DNA of 64,000 nt from Antedon bifida. Taxonomy: Eukaryota > Echinodermata > Crinoidea > Comatulida > Antedonidae. The DNA lies in assembly GCA_963402885.1 (NCBI GenBank), contig OY727095.1:35035001-35099000 (forward strand), in the 5' to 3' direction. Positions within the stretch are counted from its first letter, which is position 1; each line of letters opens with the position of its first letter. Shown here in pieces: positions 25,701 to 37,550 of the stretch. Position numbers and translations under genes: made by a program. The notes beneath the pieces were generated by a model that was not told the DNA's origin, ran no database searches, and saw only the letters and a list, made by a program, of their open reading frames with translations.

Positions 25701-28700
25701 CATCTTTAAATGTATGTTTTTAGTCATTATGTAACCGTATACAACGTATAATAAATAAACAGCTAATGCTGTGTCTACATTGATAAATAAAGTGTGATGT
25801 GGCCAAATATGGTAGTGATATGACACCATCACATCCATATATTAAAGTTTGATAGTGTAGACAGAGCTTAAGAAACAAAATGTTGAAACGACATATAGGC
25901 TAGAAATATAAATACAGGATACAGATTGACATCGAGTAGTGTTATCGTATACCCATCCATATAATACCATTTTCGAACTGTCTTATTTTTACCGACGCCG
26001 AATGCTTATATTTTATTCAAATTTTCATAATTAAATGAGTGCGGATTAATGTAATTACAAAATACCCTGTAATTAAATTAATTTTACTTCTCGCTCATCA
26101 TAACCAGATGCCGGATACACTATAATTATATATTTTTTTAAATTTCGTTCATTATAAACATTTTATACAATTTATTAATTTGTCAAAATACTGGTATTAT
26201 ATAGAATACATTTAATTTTATGTGTTCCATCAATGTCAACGAAACAAATCGTCGGATACAAACTTTCGCTTTTAACTTTGTAATGTGGAAAGCAATTAAA
26301 TCATTAAACGAATTCCAACAATACTTTGATTGTACCCGTATCAAGGGCGAATATCCAATTTAGTATTAACATTCGAACTTGTAACACGTGTAACACGACT
26401 GAATGAATGTTTCGCCTCTCTCTAATTAAACATTCATGGGTTAAATTAATTATTTCTGTAGCATTATTACACACTTGATATCTAAATGTAACAATGATAA
26501 TTTAGACAATTTCTTAAACGTTGTCACGGAAGGCGTTGGTTTCATTAATTAGGGTACTGAACTATGATGTGGATGCGTAAGGCATTTTTATTCCTAGTGG
26601 TGGATCGGATCTTCTGACTCGTTCTTAACACGCTCAAGACTCTTAAGCGTGGACAATCTTATATAATTTGTTTCGTTGAGGATGGGAGTATAATTACTAG
26701 GCCTCCTTGTGTTGAATGTACACATTTGCAGACCAGAATCAAATTTGTTATACCTTTTATAGAAAGAATGTTGCACTTATATTCATCAATATTGATTGAT
26801 TGACTCATAACAATACAAAGTGACCATAAAAAGCAAGAGAACACCAATAAAAGCAGGATAACCATTTAAACTACTAATTTCGTTTCCAAATTGGTCCTAC
26901 GGTAAATTATTATTCCCACTCCCCCCTCTCCTCATAAATACAAAGGCGATATTTATCGATTGTGCGTCGTTTTGATGTATATAATTTCATAATATAGGCC
27001 TAGTAATGATTACATAATAGCAAATTAAGTTTGTCCGATTTGTTAGTTCGATTGGAGTACGCGTCCACTCTGTATATTCAGGAAGTTAAAGGCCGGAAAT
27101 ATTGTAATAACAGATCTAGAATGACCACTACTACTAGGGACCTTCTATTTATATTTGTTGAATAATAACGTTTTTTTTATTAATGTAAAACATATCTATT
27201 ACAAGTGTCCATGATTTATATTAAGGGCATTATATTAGTTAATTACAGAGTTAAATTAAAAGTAGTTTTAAAGGAAATTGTTCTATGCTATCCTAAATTT
27301 ATAAATTAGATTACATAAAAAAAATTAAGGTACTCTTAACGATATTCACAACTTTTAGATAAATTCAGAAGTTTATACTATTGATGACGTCATCACAAAG
27401 TGAGATTTTTCGGGATTTTAGCCCATTGTTAATTATATACAAGATTATAAAAATTGATAGTGAAATTGCCTTATTAATTTGATTGCACACGTGACCTGAC
27501 GTTATGAAACACGTGGAGAGGCTGACACACTCGTGTCGTTTACAGGTCCTATGCCTATTTCAGTGCTACCACCAGCCACCGACATCATTCCAGGCTTCTC
27601 ATCGCATCATCTGAAAGAGATGTAATCATTTAAATTTCAAAGCCAATAGTTAAGATGACACTTTTTAAAATGGTAAATTTTATGAATAAAGAAGTACCAC
27701 GTGCGTCGATAAAGTGATATTTTTCGTTTGAATACTGATTGAATCTCATAAATTTATTTCTATTGCTGATAATTACCAACAATTATTCATATGTATAATA
27801 CAAACAAACGTTTGTTTTGTTCTGCTCTATTTTTTTTCAATGTCCCACCTCGCCAGCTTAATTATGAACACGTTGTTGTCAGTTTTGTTTTGGTTTATCA
27901 TGTTATTGAAAGTTAATTGGTACTTTGGAACAAAACATATGAAGATATAATAAGATTTAAAAATATATTGGATGCGGAACTCTGGCCTTGGCGTTCGCTC
28001 ACCCACCTAAGTTTATTCTTATAGCTTGTGATGGATAATTAGTGTATTAGCATATATCCGTGTGAGGTAAGACTTTTTTGTTGATGTTAATGCCAGTTCG
28101 GCTTAATAATTAAGTTAAGATACGTAGAGTCTACATTAAAAAAGCTGACTTGATGGTCATGACCTTGTACTGTCTGTAGGCCTACTGTTGTTTTAACATT
28201 CAAGGTCATAGATGTTTTCTTTCGAAACTTTAAAAACTTACATATGCTAGTAACAATATCATTGTAATAAAACACATTGTATTATTATCATTATTTATTT
28301 CATCATCATTAACTGCAATATCGTCATAATCTCCACCAATAAGCAATCACTACATCGCCCGTTCTTTACCCGATTCTCTGTAGGCCACTGTAGGCTTACT
28401 ATCTCCACTCCACTTATGAAACTATTTTGCAGGACAATTTTGTAATATAGTTTTACATTATGTATTACACGTTGATTTGTGTTGGGATATGCTTAGATTA
28501 TCAATACCACCATCTCCAACTAACATTATAATACAACAACTACTGTAGATGTATCTTAACATGGACGTACCATGGATTTCTTTAAAAGGAACGAACCATT
28601 AACCACACACTTTATACACACATTCTCGTTCGTAGAATGTTAATCCAAGGCAAACTTTACTTTACAGAATGTAAGCATTTTAATGTGTGTACACATCAAC

Positions 28701-31700
28701 ATATCGATTACAAATACTTAATTTAGTAGGATCGGATTTCATTAGTTATTTGTGTTGTTCATTCTTAATAAGTAATATTTATAATCAATTAAGATGAATA
28801 AAAATATAAGGTACTTTATCTATTAACATACTCCATGGTTTTATTTTGTTGTTGATATTAATTCGTTTTAATCTTAAATTGGCTTCAATGTTTTAGTAAA
28901 TCGCATTAAAATTCAATTAAGACTTAATTGTGGTTAGTTGGTTCTTAAATACCCCTCAATATTTACTAACTGTGATTACTGTCTTAAAATTAAGACTTTA
29001 TTTGAAGTTAGTGTGTGCTTATCAATTCTGTTAGTCAAACGTCGCATTAAGTGGTCTTTAATGGGCACACACACCTAGAGTTTGTACTATGTCTAAGCCA
29101 CGTCCATCTACGTTTTGTTAGCTTAACATAAGGGCTCTCATCCTGCTAGAGAGGACTTCAAATCCATCAAATTCGGTTTCTCTGTCTTGGATTTTGATCA
29201 GCCTAAAACGTCGATATTTCGGGTTTTGTGTGTACTTCTCGCCAGTGTAATTTCTCACTTTAATAAACAAACATCATTTTAGTACGTTTGACTTGTGTTC
29301 AGGCAATACATTAATCGAGAGGTTTTAGGAATTAACATTTTTAAAATCGTGTATTTTCGTGTCTAATTCGAAAACTCTCTCCTTCTCGTAAAAAATAATG
29401 GTTCTTTATGTGCATGTAGCAACTAAACGCGTTACATATTCAATATTCAATGTTTCAATAACTAAACGCGTTACACATTCAATATTCAGTGTTTCAATAA
29501 CTAAACGCGTTACACATTCAATATTCAGTGTTTCAATAACTAAACGCGTTACACATTCAATATTCAGTGTTTCAATAACTAAACGCGTTACACATTCAAT
29601 ATTCAGTGTTTCAATAACTAAACGCGTTACACATTCAATATTCAGTGTTTCAATATTTTTTTTCGCGTCAAACTCAATAAATGGCCTGAATTAGGAAGCA
29701 ATTTTACAATACTAATTTAAAATCAAATATTTATTGAAATTGAAATCAACATATTATTTATTACGAGATTTTCTTTTTGTTTTTTAGTAATATTATATAA
29801 TATGGTAATTAAATTATTAATATGATTAATAATGTTTTAGGTTAAAAGTTAAATGAAACATGACAAGAAAACATCTAAATGTGTTTATAACACATTGTAA
29901 ATTAGTCTGAATGTGTTAATACACATTAACAAAAAGCTTAATTGATTGTTATTGAATAATCAATGAACATTTACAGAGTATATAACTTATAATGTGTGTT
30001 TGTATTTATTGTTTATTAAATGTACTTGGCCTTGTAGGCGTATTTGTAAAATATATATATTGAAATATCTGAAGTAATACATTTAGACATTATGCTGCTT
30101 GTGTAATCATGTTTTGTGTAAAAATAATAATATCAAAATGTTGCAGTAATAAACATCATATAATTTTCAAACACAATATCTTAACTACTTAGAATCCAAC
30201 CTGTTGATTTATATACCTGTGACTTAATTCCATTTTGTGATGGAAACGTTTTTCCGATTAGTTTTAGCTTGATTTAAAACACGAGCCTACACATCAATAG
30301 AGTGCCCGCAGCGTCCACGATGATTCGCATTAAGATATAATCGTTGTATAACAATATTCTAGACAATTTATATTATCTGGCTAATTTATTGTGAATCGAC
30401 AACATGTACGTTGATAAAGAGTTTTAAAAAGAAGTAATGGTGGTTACTGCTAAAGAACAATATAATTTGAAATGTCAAATAAGAAGGAGATAAAATATTA
30501 TTCTCCGTGGTAAATTGTTATTGTTGTTACTTGAATAATTTTTCAATAGATTTTTAAAAAGTGCATTATGAGTTTAGACTTTTTGTTTTAACTATAAACC
30601 GTTGATTGATTATTATTATTAATGATTGCAAATATTTAATTTGAATTTGAATATAACGATCGACGTAATTTCCAATGCAGTAATGGCTAATGTTTTAATT
30701 GTTAGGCCTATTAGAAATATTAGGCATTTGTTTTAAATTTAGACCTAATCATTTTTTTCCCGTTATAATAGATTTGCATAACAGCTTCTAATATTTTATA
30801 GAGACAAATGATTTCGTTTACATTTCCATTCCGTCTTCTAATAACGCTCGGTAGGAGCATGCAACGCATTTTCGTTTTTCATTATATTTTATTTTGGAGT
30901 ACATTATATTTTGAGTAAGACAAAGAATAATTTTTGCCATACATTTCATTATACAGAAATAAAGTCCCAAGATTTAACTTTAAAACATGTAATTATCGGT
31001 ACTACCACTGTAGAGCCTGTTTTACTGGTGCAACCAACATAAAGTGAGGGGGAAGACCAAACAAAGAATACTAATAAAGGAAATGAAAAAATATGTACAA
31101 AAATCTTAAGAGGCAATGTTGTAATAAACATTGTCTAGCAGATAACATGTCTATTACGTGTTATATTTGATTGATAGATGTCAAGATGTAATCATTTAGT
31201 TTAGTCAATATATGAATATTGGCGGAAAAGGCGTTATTACTAAAATATTAATATCGAGTACATCATAATTGCTTATGATTCACAGCTCAATATGTGTAAA
31301 TATTAAAACAAGCAAATTATCACGCAATATAAGTAACATGATTAAGCCTCATATTCCTACACAGAGGAGGATAATATATTAGTGTAATTTATCACTATGA
31401 TAAATGATACGACTTAGTGATGTCCTCTTTAACGTCTATTGCTGGTCCTTAGCCTTTGTTGATCCAAGATTGGACTTACATGTCGAGTCAATATTTGACT
31501 GTTTTCCTGTGGTTCTAGCATCAGTTCATAGCAACGTTGTATTATTTGAAAATACCTACAATGATAGTTTGCTTAATCATACCATGGAAACTAATTTCCC
31601 CATGATCATGAATGCTAGAAAGTAGTTTATATGTAATGTTCTTTAATCGTTATGTAAATGTAGTCAATACAACACTACATTTTACGAATGCTTTTACCAA

Positions 31701-34700
31701 AACTGAGACTTGACCTTGATCAAGCGAAATCTCGTTGGTCAGGGCATGGAGCTATAGAATTAAATTAATTTTATAGCTCCATGGTCAGGGGTCGGTCAGT
31801 TTTGTAAAAGTTTTTATAAATGTATTTTTTATTCACCTAATTGGTCAATTATTATATCGATATAGTCTATATACTTTTAAAATTCTTATTCTCTTAGCAA
31901 TCTTAAAAAGTATGTACTTTTCTTTGAGATTTTAATGATGTCTATTTTTGTCGTATAATTTTGTTTCTTATTTTTGAACTCTTGTACACAAATATAAATT
32001 CAAATTGACCCAAAATTTTGCGGTTGATGTTATCTACAATTTGTATGCTACAAATGTTGAATGGCATTGCGATAACAAACGCCCACCAAAGAACGAGATA
32101 AGTACGACTTGATTGACGCTCGTCAAATAATATGACACTTTATATAACGCGTTAAACCTACCATCTGACGCGTTATTCTTATCTATATTCCTACAATAAG
32201 CTTGTCATTTTGTATGTTTTCATCACAATCTGCCCTTCCCTTGGACCTTTCGAGCGTTTTACAAATAAATATCATATTTGCTGAAATATTGATAACATTG
32301 ATCAGTACGGAAGTAGACCATGCATCAGGCCATGACTAGCCATTCACCAAGTGTACAAAGAAAATGCCTGAAAACAAGACAAACTTAAGTGTGGCCGCTA
32401 AGAACTAAACACAACACGAGTGACTAAATTTGTTGATGTTGCGTAATTCTAAAATGAGGCAAATTTTAACTTTAAAATATTTTCAGTTTTCAACAATCTT
32501 TATTACCATTATGTATTTTAATGTTTCTCTTTGTGTGGTCAAAGGGAAAAGTAGAATAACTGTCCCATTGGGCCTATTATAGGGGTGTCTCACATCAGAA
32601 AGGATGTTACAATTTATACGATATTATCATTGTTTTACCAAAAGCTGCTGGTCTTACAACGTTACCAGAACCCGAGTCATCAGCCCCGGACGACATACAC
32701 ATTTCACCACTTGAATGGACCAGTACCTGTATCCCAAAAGAAAGAAAATATACCGCGTCCTCTGAAGTAGACGAACAGACAGAGAGGCATTTGTCGTTAG
32801 AGGTCAGTATTATTATAATTATTTAAAACTTTTTTGAGAAATTTGAAAGATGACTATTTCTTGAAGTTAAAAGAAAACAAATAAGACAACCTTTTACGAT
32901 ATATAATGCAATTTATTCAAAAACTATTATTTTTATTTAGAATTAATCAAATTGTCAAGTTCTTTTTCGATTTGTCTCACAACTGTATTGTTCATGAATA
33001 ATAGTTGACCCTGAGGTAAAATATGATGGACTATTGCAGCCACTTTGTCCACTTTCAGAAGAATTTCCTGTGGTTGATCCAAAGCCTTTAAATGTTCTTG
33101 TAAATATCGTGCTAACAACTTCAAAATAGCTTCAGCCTGGAGACGATTTTCATACTTCTCACATACAAGCGATAAGCCCAAGTTTCCTAGTCCTTGCCAT
33201 AGAACGATTTTCTCAGTTACAAATGGGTCACCTGCAGGTAAACGAAAACAACCTGAAATCGATTTTCCTGTTGGATCTTCTATTGAATGTCTTAGCATAT
33301 CATCTTCAACAGAACATCCTAAAACAGCTTTACGAAATGAGAACTCAGATTGCACTTGTCTAGCTACCGACGACATCTGTTCTTTACGCTCAACTCGGCA
33401 GTCCTTCCCCGTGTCATGTTTACTTTCCGAATCTACATCACGAGGCCTAGAAATGTAGTTGGCTGTTTGTGAATCTTCTAGTCCAAAAGTGGTCGAATAC
33501 AAAACTCTGCATGCTCCTGGTAATAATGAATGAGCTATAAAAGCATAAACCATTATATTATAAGCATAAATAACATAATAAATAGCTAAAACTCAGTCCA
33601 AGTACACAACTGGAACTTTCGTTTACAACCCGGAAGTAGAGTAAAACAGAAACCAAAACATACGCATGCGTATTAAACTCAGCAATATTGAGGGCGGAGA
33701 TTGGCCTAAAGTTAGTTGATAGAGTTTGATTTTTGTCATGTCCTGTTTCATTAAATAACCTTAATTAAGCTTTTTTTTGTGATGTGATAGATTGTTACAC
33801 ATTAAATATATAAATATAAAATAAACCAGCTGTTAGCTTATTTTCCTGAATTAGTAGGCCTAATCCTCACTCTCAGTCAGTCTCAGTCTCAGTAGGCCTA
33901 GGCCTAGGCCTACTAGGTTAGTAGTAGTACCTTTTGATGCCACTACCTAGCTGGTCAGAGAGTAGGTTTGGCTAGATAGATTAGCCTACTGTTGTTGGTA
34001 AGATTGTAAAGTAAACCATATCTCATAATTATATGATGCAATATATTCAGTGATCACATTTAATTAGCTGTTATATTAATTTAAATGATTAATTAATCAA
34101 ATTATTTAAATTCAATATAATAATTTTATATGAATCTTTGTATTTTCCAGTCATTAGATGGGTTCTTGGTTGTGGTTACATCGGATGGCACTATCCTATA
34201 TGCAACAGACAACATATCAACTCATCTAGGTTTTAACCAGGTAGACCTCGTTCACCGGTGTCTTTATGGTATTGTCCATCCAGATGACCATCATGAGCTG
34301 AAGGTTGTCTTGGAGCATACGTTGTCTGATAAAGCTACCAAATCATCTGTAAGAAAGATATAAGTTAATTTAATATAGATATAGCTAATTTACCGATATT
34401 TTCACAATTTTTATTTCATCTGCATATCAAGTAGAAGGTTCCGGGTTCGAATCTCGGTTGGGGCGACTTCTCATTCACACAGATTTCCTCATCTTTATCG
34501 TTTCAAATGAATTAATTAAATTTCAGTATATCACTGGGCGGTTTAGAATTAATGTTCTTTGCCTATTATGTTTTTAATTTTTTAAGTAACTCACCAATTA
34601 CAGGATGGATAAACTATTTTATAATTTATCATGCTTATAAACTAAGTCTTATTTGAGGCTTAGGGAGTGGAGTTGAAAGAGTTGTGAGTTACAACACTGG

Positions 34701-37550
34701 CACTAGGTCAGGATTGAACCCTGGACCTTGGGATTGGAAGGCAAGCACGTTAACCACCAAGCTACAACTCCACTAATATATATATTCAGAATGTTTTTAA
34801 TGGGATAAAAATTACAATCCCTCCCACTATTCAATTAAAGTGATTGAAATGGTTTTTTTACAGGTGCATAAACAGATCTTAAAGAATAGTGAAAATGGCT
34901 CTCGGAGCAAAAAGGTATCATTTCTATGTCGTATGAAATGCTACAATGGAACCAGTACAGGCTTTGTGGTAAGTGAATTTTTATGGATTTAAAAACTATG
35001 ACTATCCTTAAATTAGTTATATTTTAATTTATCTAATGTAGCCAGAAACAACTAAGTGGGTATATCCATTTCTAAAATAGAGGTCATCCTTTAGAGGTCA
35101 TCCTTTTCCTGAAAGAATTAGTCAAAATTTTTAAAATTGAACTGAAAATTTATGAGAAAAATTTCATTGTTCTTTTTTTTCAGAAAATGCATTGTTCTGG
35201 AAAAATGCGGCATTTTCCCAACTTGATCAAATCAACATCAAAAGTGCCGTCAATGGTCCTTTTTGCTGTGTTTCGTCCATTTGTATCGGTGGCAGCCGAA
35301 GCTGATATTGACATTAAACAAAGTGCATTCTGGACAAAGCATGATATGGATTTGAAAATAAAATCAGTTGATACAAGGTAAAGTTACTGCTGGTGGAAAC
35401 ATTCTGTCTTGATGATGGTGATGGTGATGATTTATAAAATGATTATCATAAAGAAGATGACAATGATAGCTATAAAGAAGATGATAATGATGAAAATGGA
35501 CAGACGAATGAGCGCTAACATGACGTGACCCTTAGGGGAGAAACATGTAGTTGAAAAGTGTAATATCTATTCTACGTCCACAGCTGCATGAGCAATGATC
35601 GTTGGAATGGCGCTATATAAATTGAAAATATTATTATTTTTACAATGATGACATTTTTTATTTTCAGGGGAAATGAATTACTAAACTACAAGCCTGGTGA
35701 ATTGGAGTCTAAATCATTCTATGACCTCATTCACCCTGATGACCTCTCTGCTATATTTGTTTGTCACAAAACATGTAAGATTTTGTATTTACTACATTGC
35801 ATTGGAAAATATTTAAACAATAAATAGCCGATTGGTTTGTAGCCGAGTTGACACAAAGGGTCAAGTTGATTTGAGGCCGAGTTGACTTCGGGTTCGGGTT
35901 AAATTATGGCTGAGATGGTTTAGGGCCAATTTTTTTTTACAGCTATTGTATAAAATGCAGTTAGAGTGAATTTCTATACTTTCATCCTTTTCTGATTTCA
36001 GACCTAAAATATTGAAATTTGTTACTAATTTAATTTCAGTGGTGGACACAAATGAAATTCACACTCTTTATTTCCGAGTGTTGAAATGCAATGGATCCTG
36101 GCTGTGGATGCATACAAGAGGGAAAGTTATCATGAAAAACTCAAGAAAGTGTGGGATTATGCTAACACATTGCCCTATCAGGTTGGTGTTTTCTCATTTC
36201 TGTCTATTAGTGGTATCTTTTATTTTTGAACATTATATCTTATTACACTAAAAATTACAATAATAAAAATTAAAATTTATGTATAAGAAGACCATTGAAC
36301 ATATTGTATGCAATCTGTGATGTCATTTGTTGATGATTTAGAGCAAAAATTCTCACTTATAAATGTTTTTTTATTCTAGGGAAGAAGACAGTTTATACTT
36401 ACAACAAGAAGCTGAGGCACGTAAACGTTATGGGAATGAAGAGTACTTCAGGTTAATAATGCCACCACAGGCACCGATTGAATGTCAGCCTATCTCAATT
36501 ACAGAAACCCCCTATAAACGTCGCTGGGTTAGCAGTGACACATACCTTAATGCTAGTCAAGTAGCCACAATCAAGGCCACTGAGGAATATGCTATGTCTT
36601 TACACAGCCCTCATGGCAGCTGTCCATCAACGTTTCACCAAACCGGAGACCGCCACTCGCCCATGTACCCTTCGACCTTTGCACCTCATCGATACCAGAA
36701 AGCAGCGCATGATGTCATCCAGAAACAATGTAATTACCAAAATACAAATAAAAATACACCATCAACAAACTTGTACACTCAAAGACAGCAAACCGATTTC
36801 TACTCGCAACCTAACCACATGGAGAACCAGTTTAACATGTACCAGATGTTATCGCACCTTCCTCCAGAGATGTACGACATGGAGTTTTGTCGACGACAGG
36901 GCTTAACCGCTCTTCCGCCAGAACCATTGCAGATGCAGTATCAAATGCCATTAACACCTCAGATGTCACCTGAAACTTACCTTCCTACATGTAACGAACA
37001 GGTTGTCCCGTGTTCTAACATCCCGCCATCACCTCCTCCTTCACCTGTCACTGATGTCAAACTACCTCCCTCTTGCATGTTTGCAAATGCGTCATGTGAC
37101 ATGCAAAAGAATATGACTGAACTACCCCAAGAAATCCCCACGTGGGAAAATCTAATGTTCCATAGTTATCCATCTGGTTACCAAAGCCAATCACTGATGG
37201 ACTATCAACAAATGTACGATCAGTACGCGTCTCAACATCACATGACTTCTTACAATCGACAAGGACTTAACATGCACCCAACGCATATTGTTCCTGTTAA
37301 AGATCATGTGATATACTTAAGCGAAATCAACAATAACGGTGCGATAAACCCGGCTTGTTTGCACGCTGGTGAGCAGTATGCCAGGATGGACGTCGCAAAT
37401 TCAAACATCTCGCAAAAATTTGTGAGTTGTTGCATGAAAGAAATGCAACAATACAAGCAAGCTGAGTTTGAGCGGTCCTCTCCTTTACCTCCAATTGGAA
37501 GTTTTCTAGAGTTTCTCAATGAAGAACTTTTAATACCAATTATTAACTAA
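22755..37550 (+). CDS. AHR: aryl hydrocarbon receptor-like bHLH-PAS transcription factor
   Basis: Ten exons: 22755-22873, 25481-25638, 27546-27621, 32583-32802, 34151-34348, 34864-34968, 35184-35377, 35668-35774, 36040-36181 and 36380-37550. Their sum is 2490 nt, exactly 829 codons plus stop. Residues about 42-92 form the bHLH (SKRYRDKLREQIKALETLLP ... RKLD ... RLVISYFRTKIFFD). PAS-A begins SLDGFLVVVTSDGTILYATD near residue 192 with LGF and VHPDDH. PAS-B spans about 340-440 (FWTKHDMD, GNELLNYKPGEL, LIHPDD, GSWLWMHTRGKV). The tail from 441 is Gln/Pro/Met/Tyr-rich, as in AHR activation domains, and ends FLEFLNEELLIPIIN. AHR proteins pair with ARNT and act in the nucleus on GCGTG-core sites; the family binds small aromatic ligands in vertebrates. 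Whether this one binds ligand is unknown. The basic region departs from the usual AHR NPSKRHR. Exons 3 and 4 (linker) are the least certain: the exon 3 donor is gtaatc and the exon 4 acceptor tract is poor. NPAS4/dysfusion-type identity is a less likely alternative. The chosen ATG is the first in frame in exon 1. Confidence 0.85.
23850..23965 (+). repeat. repeat with TTGCATTGTGGTCCTGTC, copy 2
   Basis: Second copy of the block at 19880-19960, here preceded by TTTATTTATTTATTTATTTA. Confidence 0.5.
25127..25236 (+). repeat. dispersed repeat family R3, copy 3
   Basis: Starts near CCCAAGGCAAATTACTGAC and ends near AAAAGCTAAATCAAAACGAT. It lacks the distal third seen at 2454-2595. Confidence 0.75.
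25765..25869. mobile_element. MITE family 1, copy 6
   Basis: Degraded copy. The left end is altered (GCTGTGTCTACATTGATA) and the right end is intact (GTTTGATAGTGTAGACAGAG). It is in AHR-like intron 2, about 126 bp after the donor at 25639. Confidence 0.85.
29421..29654. repeat. 39-bp tandem repeat, six units
   Basis: Six near-identical 39-bp units, each containing AACTAAACGCGTTACA and ATTCAATATTCAGTGTTTCA. The first unit differs at a few positions and the rest look identical. The unit is a multiple of three, so an open frame passes through it; I regard that as a consequence of the repeat length. Confidence 0.95.
31737..31790. mobile_element. tiny foldback insertion with 8-bp direct repeats
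   Basis: A 38-bp hairpin (CATGGAGCTATA ... TATAGCTCCAT, arms identical except at one position) lies between two copies of GGTCAGGG at 31737-31744 and 31783-31790. An 8-bp duplication is the size made by hAT-type transposases. The element is too short to code. Confidence 0.6.
32933..33553 (-). CDS. AP5S1: AP-5 complex subunit sigma-1
   Basis: A single intact frame of 206 codons lies wholly inside intron 4 of the AHR-like gene, on the opposite strand. It starts MVYAFIAHSLL and continues CRVLYSTTFG, closely matching the start of vertebrate AP5S1 (MVHAFLIHTL ... CRVLYSCVFG). Later matches are RKEQMSSVARQVQS, FRLPAGDPF, NLGLSLV, EAILKLLARYLQEHL and the C-terminal LPQGQLLFMN. The length fits the family (about 200 residues). 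AP5S1 is the small sigma subunit of the AP-5 adaptor, which works with SPG11 and SPG15 at late endosomes and lysosomes. An AATAAA on the minus strand at 32912-32917 lies 16 bp beyond the stop. There is no poly(A) tract next to it, so nothing marks it as a recent retrocopy, although vertebrate orthologues have introns. Confidence 0.92.
   Translation of the reverse strand: MVYAFIAHSLLPGACRVLYSTTFGLEDSQTANYISRPRDVDSESKHDTGKDCRVERKEQMSSVARQVQSEFSFRKAVLGCSVEDDMLRHSIEDPTGKSISGCFRLPAGDPFVTEKIVLWQGLGNLGLSLVCEKYENRLQAEAILKLLARYLQEHLKALDQPQEILLKVDKVAAIVHHILPQGQLLFMNNTVVRQIEKELDNLINSK
33620..33720 (-). promoter_or_regulatory. probable AP5S1 promoter
   Basis: About 77 bp upstream of the AP5S1 ATG the minus strand carries ACTTCCGG (33630-33637), the ETS/GABP site typical of housekeeping promoters. 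CGCATGCG at 33663-33670 matches the core of the NRF1 palindrome. GC content rises locally. This suggests AP5S1 has its own promoter within the AHR-like intron. Confidence 0.5.
33891..33914. repeat. perfect 24-bp palindrome of GGCCTA units
   Basis: AGTAGGCC then TAGGCCTA then GGCCTACT: identical on both strands. Located between the AP5S1 promoter and AHR-like exon 5. Confidence 0.9.
34436..34500 (+). mobile_element. tRNA-derived SINE fragment
   Basis: TTCCGGGTTCGAATCTCGG carries an intact pol III B box (GGTTCGAATC at 34444-34453) followed by a tRNA-like 3' half and CATTCACACAGATTTCC. No A box was found within tRNA distance, so it is a fragment in AHR-like intron 5. Confidence 0.5.
34667..34774 (-). 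mobile_element. tRNA-derived SINE
   Basis: Read on the minus strand it begins GTGGAGTTGTAGCTTGGTGG (A box) and has GGTTCAATCC (B box, 34711-34720). It ends CAACTCCAC, so the ends form a 9-bp inverted pair. At about 108 bp it is too long for a plain tRNA. AHR-like intron 5. Confidence 0.6.
35405..35500. repeat. GATGAT-type simple repeat
   Basis: Purine-rich TGATGATGG and GAAGATGATAATGATG runs in AHR-like intron 7, adjoining a SINE-like segment. Confidence 0.6.
35500..35640 (+). mobile_element. SINE-like remnant
   Basis: Ends with TGGCGCTATATAAAT then ATTATTATTTTT, the same tail style as 15575-15645. It lies just before the acceptor of AHR-like exon 8. Confidence 0.45.

Larger units (their letters stand above)
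27622..32582. other. intron 3 of the AHR-like gene
   Basis: About 5 kb. Contains a 39-bp tandem repeat (29421-29654) and a small foldback insertion with 8-bp direct repeats (31737-31790). Short open frames such as 31404-31625 give no recognisable product. Confidence 0.55.

Noticed and set aside
29398-29694. 98-codon open frame with a repeated TKRVTHSIFSVSI motif
   Set aside because: It is the direct result of a 39-bp (3 x 13) tandem repeat in an AHR-like intron. No splice context or recognisable protein.
31404-31625. 73-codon plus-strand frame in AHR-like intron 3
   Set aside because: Looks moderately protein-like, but no domain, splice site or conservation can be argued from sequence alone.
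34667-34774. Possible functional tRNA gene on the minus strand
   Set aside because: A and B boxes are present, but the length (about 108 bp) and lack of a consistent anticodon arm point to a tRNA-derived SINE.
36589-36906. Second plus-strand frame inside the last AHR-like exon
   Set aside because: Overlaps the 395-codon terminal exon in another frame. Thr/Arg-rich shadow.
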